From Hahellaceae bacterium (GTDB taxonomy: Bacteria > Pseudomonadota > Gammaproteobacteria > Pseudomonadales > Oleiphilaceae), in contig JADGDV010000009.1 of NCBI GenBank assembly GCA_016744695.1, positions 62,001 to 126,000 of the forward strand: DNA of 64,000 bases, in the 5' to 3' direction. The notes below the pieces were generated by a model, which was not told the DNA's origin, ran no database searches, and saw nothing but the letters and a program-made list of their open reading frames with translations. The translations under genes and the position numbers were made by a program. Below, piece after piece: positions 60,272 through 64,000 of the stretch (position 1 is the stretch's first letter; each line of letters opens with the position of its first letter).

Positions 60272-61381
60272 ATGCCTCAACTATCTCCTATTGAACGATA
60301 CGAAAATGACTTACAGAGTGGCGGTTTTATGCGCGACTCTGCTCAGGAATTAGCTATTAATCATTTGCAGCAGCTGTATGACAAGTTGGTGCAAGCCGAG
60401 ATGCACCAGAAGGTCGGTAAATTTGCCAAACTAGCCGCGAAAGTTAAACGAAAGAAAACACCACCCATTAAAGGGCTTTATTTTTGGGGTGGAGTAGGTC
60501 GCGGTAAAACGTACCTGATGGATATATTTTACGAAAGCCTTCCTTTTGATCGTAAACTGCGAGTTCACTTTCACCGTTTTATGCAGCGCGTCCATCATGA
60601 GTTAGGTGACCTTAAGGGGCAACCGAATCCTTTGGTTGAGGTCGCAAAACGTTTTAGTGATGAAGCTAGAGTCATTTGTTTTGATGAGTTTTTTGTCACA
60701 GATATCGGCGATGCAATGATCTTGGCAGGGCTTATGAAAGAGCTTTTTGCTAATGGCGTTTCGTTAGTGTGTACATCAAATATTGTGCCAGATGGCTTAT
60801 ATAAAGATGGTTTACAGCGAACTCGTTTTTTACCCGCTATCGCATTAGTGAATGAACATACCGAAGTCGTTAATGTTGATGGGGGAACAGATTATCGTCT
60901 TCGCTCTTTAGAGCAGGCTGAGTTATATCATTTTCCCTTAGACGACGAGGCAGATAAAAGTCTTGAAAAGAGTTATAACAACTTAGCGCTAGAAGCGGGT
61001 AGTCATGATCTTGAGTTAGATATCAATGGTCGATCGATAAAAGCTATAAGGCATGCTGATGATGTAGTGTGGTTTGATTTTAAAGAGTTGTGTGACGGCC
61101 CTAGAAGTCAGAATGATTATATTGAACTTGCTCGTGAGTTTCATGCGGTATTGATTAGTAATGTACCTGCGATGAGCGTTACGGTTGATGATCAGGTTAG
61201 ACGGTTCATCAATATGATCGATGAGTTTTATGACCGAAATGTAAAGGTCATTATTTCTGCAGATGCGCCGATACATGAACTTTATAGTGGTGGCCGTTTG
61301 AATTTCGAATTCGAACGAACAGAAAGTCGTTTACTTGAAATGCAGTCACATGAGTATCTAGAAGCGGCTCACAAACCTTAA
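60272..61381 (+). CDS. zapE: Cell division ATPase ZapE (AFG1-like)
   Basis: A 369-residue AFG1/ZapE ATPase with Walker A GGVGRGKT at 73-80 and Walker B VICFDEFFVTDIGDAMIL. ZapE associates with the Z ring under stress in E. coli. It is divergent from zapG and ends just before a strong terminator. Confidence 0.95.
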   Translation: MPQLSPIERYENDLQSGGFMRDSAQELAINHLQQLYDKLVQAEMHQKVGKFAKLAAKVKRKKTPPIKGLYFWGGVGRGKTYLMDIFYESLPFDRKLRVHFHRFMQRVHHELGDLKGQPNPLVEVAKRFSDEARVICFDEFFVTDIGDAMILAGLMKELFANGVSLVCTSNIVPDGLYKDGLQRTRFLPAIALVNEHTEVVNVDGGTDYRLRSLEQAELYHFPLDDEADKSLEKSYNNLALEAGSHDLELDINGRSIKAIRHADDVVWFDFKELCDGPRSQNDYIELAREFHAVLISNVPAMSVTVDDQVRRFINMIDEFYDRNVKVIISADAPIHELYSGGRLNFEFERTESRLLEMQSHEYLEAAHKP

Positions 61382-61395
61382 GGTTTGTGAGCAAT

Positions 61396-61440
61396 AAAAG
61401 AGCCTAGTTTGGGTTAATTGATATCAAACTAGGCTCTTTT
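61396..61440. terminator. Bidirectional terminator overlapping the next gene's stop
   Basis: A 16-bp perfect inverted repeat AAAAGAGCCTAGTTTG (61396-61411) and CAAACTAGGCTCTTTT (61425-61440) with a 13-base loop. The stop codon of the minus-strand diguanylate cyclase (TAG, complement of 61429-61431) lies inside the right arm. Confidence 0.9.
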
Positions 61441-62610
61441 CTTTTCCGCTCGTTTTACCGCTAAATCTAAGATAGGCGCGCAAGCCACACGATTTCTACC
61501 CTGACGCTTTGCTTCATAAAGCGCCACATCTGCACGGTGAAATAGTTCGTGAGTATTGTTATCGCCCGTTGGGTAAAGCGTTGCGACACCTAAACTAGCC
61601 GTGATTGATATAGTTTCAGCTTCGTATCGAATAGAGATATTTTCAATCTGACGTCTGAGCTTATCTGCCAGAGCCATCGCTTTATCATGGGGGAGCGACG
61701 GTAATAAAACCGCAAATTCTTCTCCGCCTACACGAGCCAAGGTATCCATTGAACGATTAAATTTCGTGGTTAATGTACGAGACATCTCTTTTAAGCATTC
61801 ATCCCCAATAAGGTGGCCGTAAATATCGTTAACTTTCTTAAAGTGGTCAAGATCAATCAGAATAAGCGATATAGGTTTAGAGTCCCTGATTGATCTATGA
61901 AACTCATCGTTTAATTTCTCTTCAAAATGACGTTTGTTTTTAAGTCCTGTGAGTGGGTCAAGCGTGCTTAGCTCTGCTAGTAAGGCTGATTTTTCTTCAA
62001 GTTGATATTGGCTATTAAGAGCGTTGAAATACTCTTTACGTTGAATGTTCGATATACCCAACATGCCAAAAAATAGCAGGGTACTTAATGCCGCTTGTGA
62101 ATTTGAGAAAGGATGATCCAACAATATTAAGGCAACGGTGCTTGGAACTAACATTGGAGCAAGAAAAAAGATAAGAAAGCGTGGAGAAGGTGCCAGCGAT
62201 GCTAAGCCACCCGCACAAATTCCTAAGGTGCAAATCATCAGTTGAGTATTAACAGCTTGAAATGAAGGGCTTATCAGCAGGTAAGCAGAAGAGAAGCCCC
62301 ATGCTGTACTGGAAACCGTTGCACCGATTAAAAGAAGCTTTCCTTCGCAGCCTGTATTACTCTTTTTGCAGCGTATTTTGTATGCAAAAATACATAGGAG
62401 TCTTACTAAGGCTGCACACGCGATAATAGCGGTTAATGTAAGCGTTGTATAAATTCTAGGGGTGTCAAAAAAGTAGGAATACTCGGGCAGTATTAAGGCC
62501 GACCATGCCGTGACGTAAAAAATCACACCAGGTAAAGAGCGAGATGCTAAATCTTGATAAAGCTGCTTAGATGCACGCTGTTGATATTTCGGTTTGATAT
62601 AGGTGTTCAT
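61429..62610 (-). CDS. Membrane diguanylate cyclase (GGEEF)
   Basis: A 393-residue protein: about six N-terminal membrane helices (about 28-190), then a GGDEF domain with active site GGEEF at 295-299 and an inhibitory RxxD site (RSMD, 286-289) exactly five residues before it. It should make c-di-GMP from two GTP with product inhibition. The membrane sensor part is not a recognised MASE type to me. The stop lies inside the terminator shared with zapE. Confidence 0.9.
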   Translation of the reverse strand: MNTYIKPKYQQRASKQLYQDLASRSLPGVIFYVTAWSALILPEYSYFFDTPRIYTTLTLTAIIACAALVRLLCIFAYKIRCKKSNTGCEGKLLLIGATVSSTAWGFSSAYLLISPSFQAVNTQLMICTLGICAGGLASLAPSPRFLIFFLAPMLVPSTVALILLDHPFSNSQAALSTLLFFGMLGISNIQRKEYFNALNSQYQLEEKSALLAELSTLDPLTGLKNKRHFEEKLNDEFHRSIRDSKPISLILIDLDHFKKVNDIYGHLIGDECLKEMSRTLTTKFNRSMDTLARVGGEEFAVLLPSLPHDKAMALADKLRRQIENISIRYEAETISITASLGVATLYPTGDNNTHELFHRADVALYEAKRQGRNRVACAPILDLAVKRAEKKRA

Positions 62611-62852
62611 AACTAGGCCTATGTCGTTTATATACCGTTTATTATTATCTCCATTTAGTTTGTCGACGCTGAGTTCCTTAACGTCCCTTGTGGATAAAGT
62701 ATTATTTTTATTATTTTTTGTTATTAATTTTTACAACATAGTAACAGTTGAATAGATATAAACTATGAACACCGTTCCATTTTAGCGTTGTGATGTGATG
62801 TTTCACATTCTTTTGCAGTCATGATTTTTACTTGGGTAAATAAATGCAATTC

Positions 62853-64000
62853 TTAACGACTTGTCTGAGAGCTTTTAACAAGCTTAGTCATCATGGCTCT
62901 CAGTGCGGCAGGTTTTACTGGTTTATGCAGTATTTGATAACCCCTTTCATTGGTTTCTAGGGTGAGTTCTTTTGCCGTTTGTGCGGTTATCAGTACACCA
63001 GGAATTCTGGCCCCTCCCTCTGAGCCTGCAAAGAAAGATTGCAACTGATCCATCGCATCAAGTCCGTTTTTATTATTATCTAATTGATAATCTGCCAATA
63101 ATATTTCTGGCTTAACCTGCTCTTGTTGCTCGGAGTATTTCCGTTTTGCATTGTCTAAGCTATTGGCTGTAGTCACACTGCATTTCCAGCCTTGTAGCAA
63201 TGATGCCATGCCTTCTAAAATGGCGGGGTCATTATCTATACAAAGCACATTAAGGTCTTCTAAGCCCCCTGCTTTTCTTATGATAGTCGAGTTAGCTTCA
63301 TTTGATTGGGGTAGTTGTTTACTGGTTCCAATAGGCACGGTAATAGAAAAAATACTGCCTTTTCCTAATTCAGAGCGAACTTTCACTGGGTGACTTAATA
63401 CATGACTAATCCTATCTACAATGGCTAAGCCCAAACCTAGGCCACTTCTATCGTGCCCGTGTTGAGGTAGACGTTTAAACTCTTCAAAGATCATGCCTAT
63501 TTCATTTTCAGGAATGCCTGGGCCTGTATCCCATACTTCAATGCGTAAGGTGTCTTTTAAGTAGCGACAGCCTAATAATATTTTACCTTGGGGTGTATAG
63601 CGCATCGCATTAGATAGGAAGTTTTGTATGACTCGGCGTAATAGTTGTGGGTCTGAATGTACGGTTTTATAACAAGGAACTGTTTTTAGAGTAAGGTTTT
63701 TATCCTCAGCGATAATGGTAAATTCGGCATTAAGTTGTTTGAGTATGTCTTGAATACAAAAATCAATCACATGGGTTTCAAGAATACCTGCGTCAAGTTT
63801 AGATATGTCTAATAGGGTACTTAGTATCTCTTCTGCGGCAGTTAAAGAATGATCAATATTTTCTATTAACAACTTATTGCTTCCCTCTTCTTGTTGATGG
63901 AGTGCTGAGGTAAATAACTTGGCGGCATTTAATGGCTGTAGTAAATCATGGCTTGCAGAGGCTAAAAAGCGAGTTTTACTCTGGTTTGCTTGTTCTGCTA
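62853..64000 (-). CDS. Hybrid histidine kinase (5' end outside window)
   Basis: The frame is open to the window edge. Visible order: HisKA with the phospho-acceptor His in ASASHDLLQPLNAAKLF (codon complement 63948-63950), an HATPase domain (NFLSNAMRYTP, DTGPGIPENE, GLGLGLAIV), then a C-terminal receiver domain with LCIDNDPAI and the phospho-acceptor Asp in LLADYQLD. The SHDLLQPLNA form is typical of a class of PAS- or membrane-coupled hybrid kinases. The sensor part and partner regulator are not visible. Confidence 0.92.
   Translation of the reverse strand, partial: AEQANQSKTRFLASASHDLLQPLNAAKLFTSALHQQEEGSNKLLIENIDHSLTAAEEILSTLLDISKLDAGILETHVIDFCIQDILKQLNAEFTIIAEDKNLTLKTVPCYKTVHSDPQLLRRVIQNFLSNAMRYTPQGKILLGCRYLKDTLRIEVWDTGPGIPENEIGMIFEEFKRLPQHGHDRSGLGLGLAIVDRISHVLSHPVKVRSELGKGSIFSITVPIGTSKQLPQSNEANSTIIRKAGGLEDLNVLCIDNDPAILEGMASLLQGWKCSVTTANSLDNAKRKYSEQQEQVKPEILLADYQLDNNKNGLDAMDQLQSFFAGSEGGARIPGVLITAQTAKELTLETNERGYQILHKPVKPAALRAMMTKLVKSSQTSR

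Overview
The window reads as one continuous stretch of chromosome from a marine-type gammaproteobacterium, most like the Oceanospirillales/Pseudomonadales side of the class. The base composition is moderately AT-rich by eye. The gene order leuS-lptE-holA, miaB-phoH-ybeY-corC-lnt, gatCAB/mreBCD-maf-rng-yhdP, kdsD-lptCAB-rpoN-hpf-ptsN-rapZ-ptsO and mlaFEDCB-ibaG-murA-hisGDC is typical of that group. I could not assign genus or species. Nearly all genes are housekeeping genes; I saw no rRNA, tRNA, CRISPR array, prophage or intact insertion sequence.

Layout. 1-1247: end of an acyl-CoA dehydrogenase. 1329-6627 (minus): secreted endonuclease I, then leuS-lptE-holA. 6805-7356: YbeL-type zinc-ribbon protein. 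7364-12707 (minus): miaB-phoH-ybeY-corC-lnt. 12889-17096: a DUF1820 protein, trmH, ppiC, dbpA and a MATE transporter. 17246-18715: four small unrecognised proteins, three with a membrane segment. 18712-22514 (minus): nucleoid-associated protein NdpA and the sulfate-activation pair cysDN. 22750-24616: PilZ protein and chromate transporter. 24617-26064: a small accessory islet with a secreted unknown protein, bounded by two diverged copies of the rimO leader. 26065-30827: rimO, then gatCAB on the minus strand.

31064-40533 (plus): mreBCD-maf-rng-yhdP-nitrilase, a shape/envelope and RNA-processing block. 40545-50266 (minus): yrbG, kdsD, LPS export lptCAB, sigma-54, HPF, the nitrogen-PTS proteins, RapZ, MgtE and DarP. 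50533-59525 (plus): the Mla lipid transport operon, ibaG, murA, hisGDC and a NIF3-family protein. 59591-64000: zapG, zapE, a diguanylate cyclase and a hybrid histidine kinase cut by the window edge.

Functionally the window is rich in envelope genes: lipoprotein acylation (lnt), LPS export (lptE, lptCAB, kdsD), phospholipid transport (mla, yhdP), peptidoglycan precursor (murA) and rod shape (mreBCD). The most notable observations are: (1) mreC, and possibly lnt, have no usual start codon where the family N-terminus begins, and both offer an ATT codon behind a ribosome binding site; (2) the islet before rimO carries a duplicated rimO leader, a 43-codon cationic ORF and a secreted protein; (3) a cluster of uncharacterised membrane proteins lies between MATE and ndpA; (4) kdsC is missing from the kdsD-lptC junction; (5) several families of REP-like inverted repeats lie between genes.
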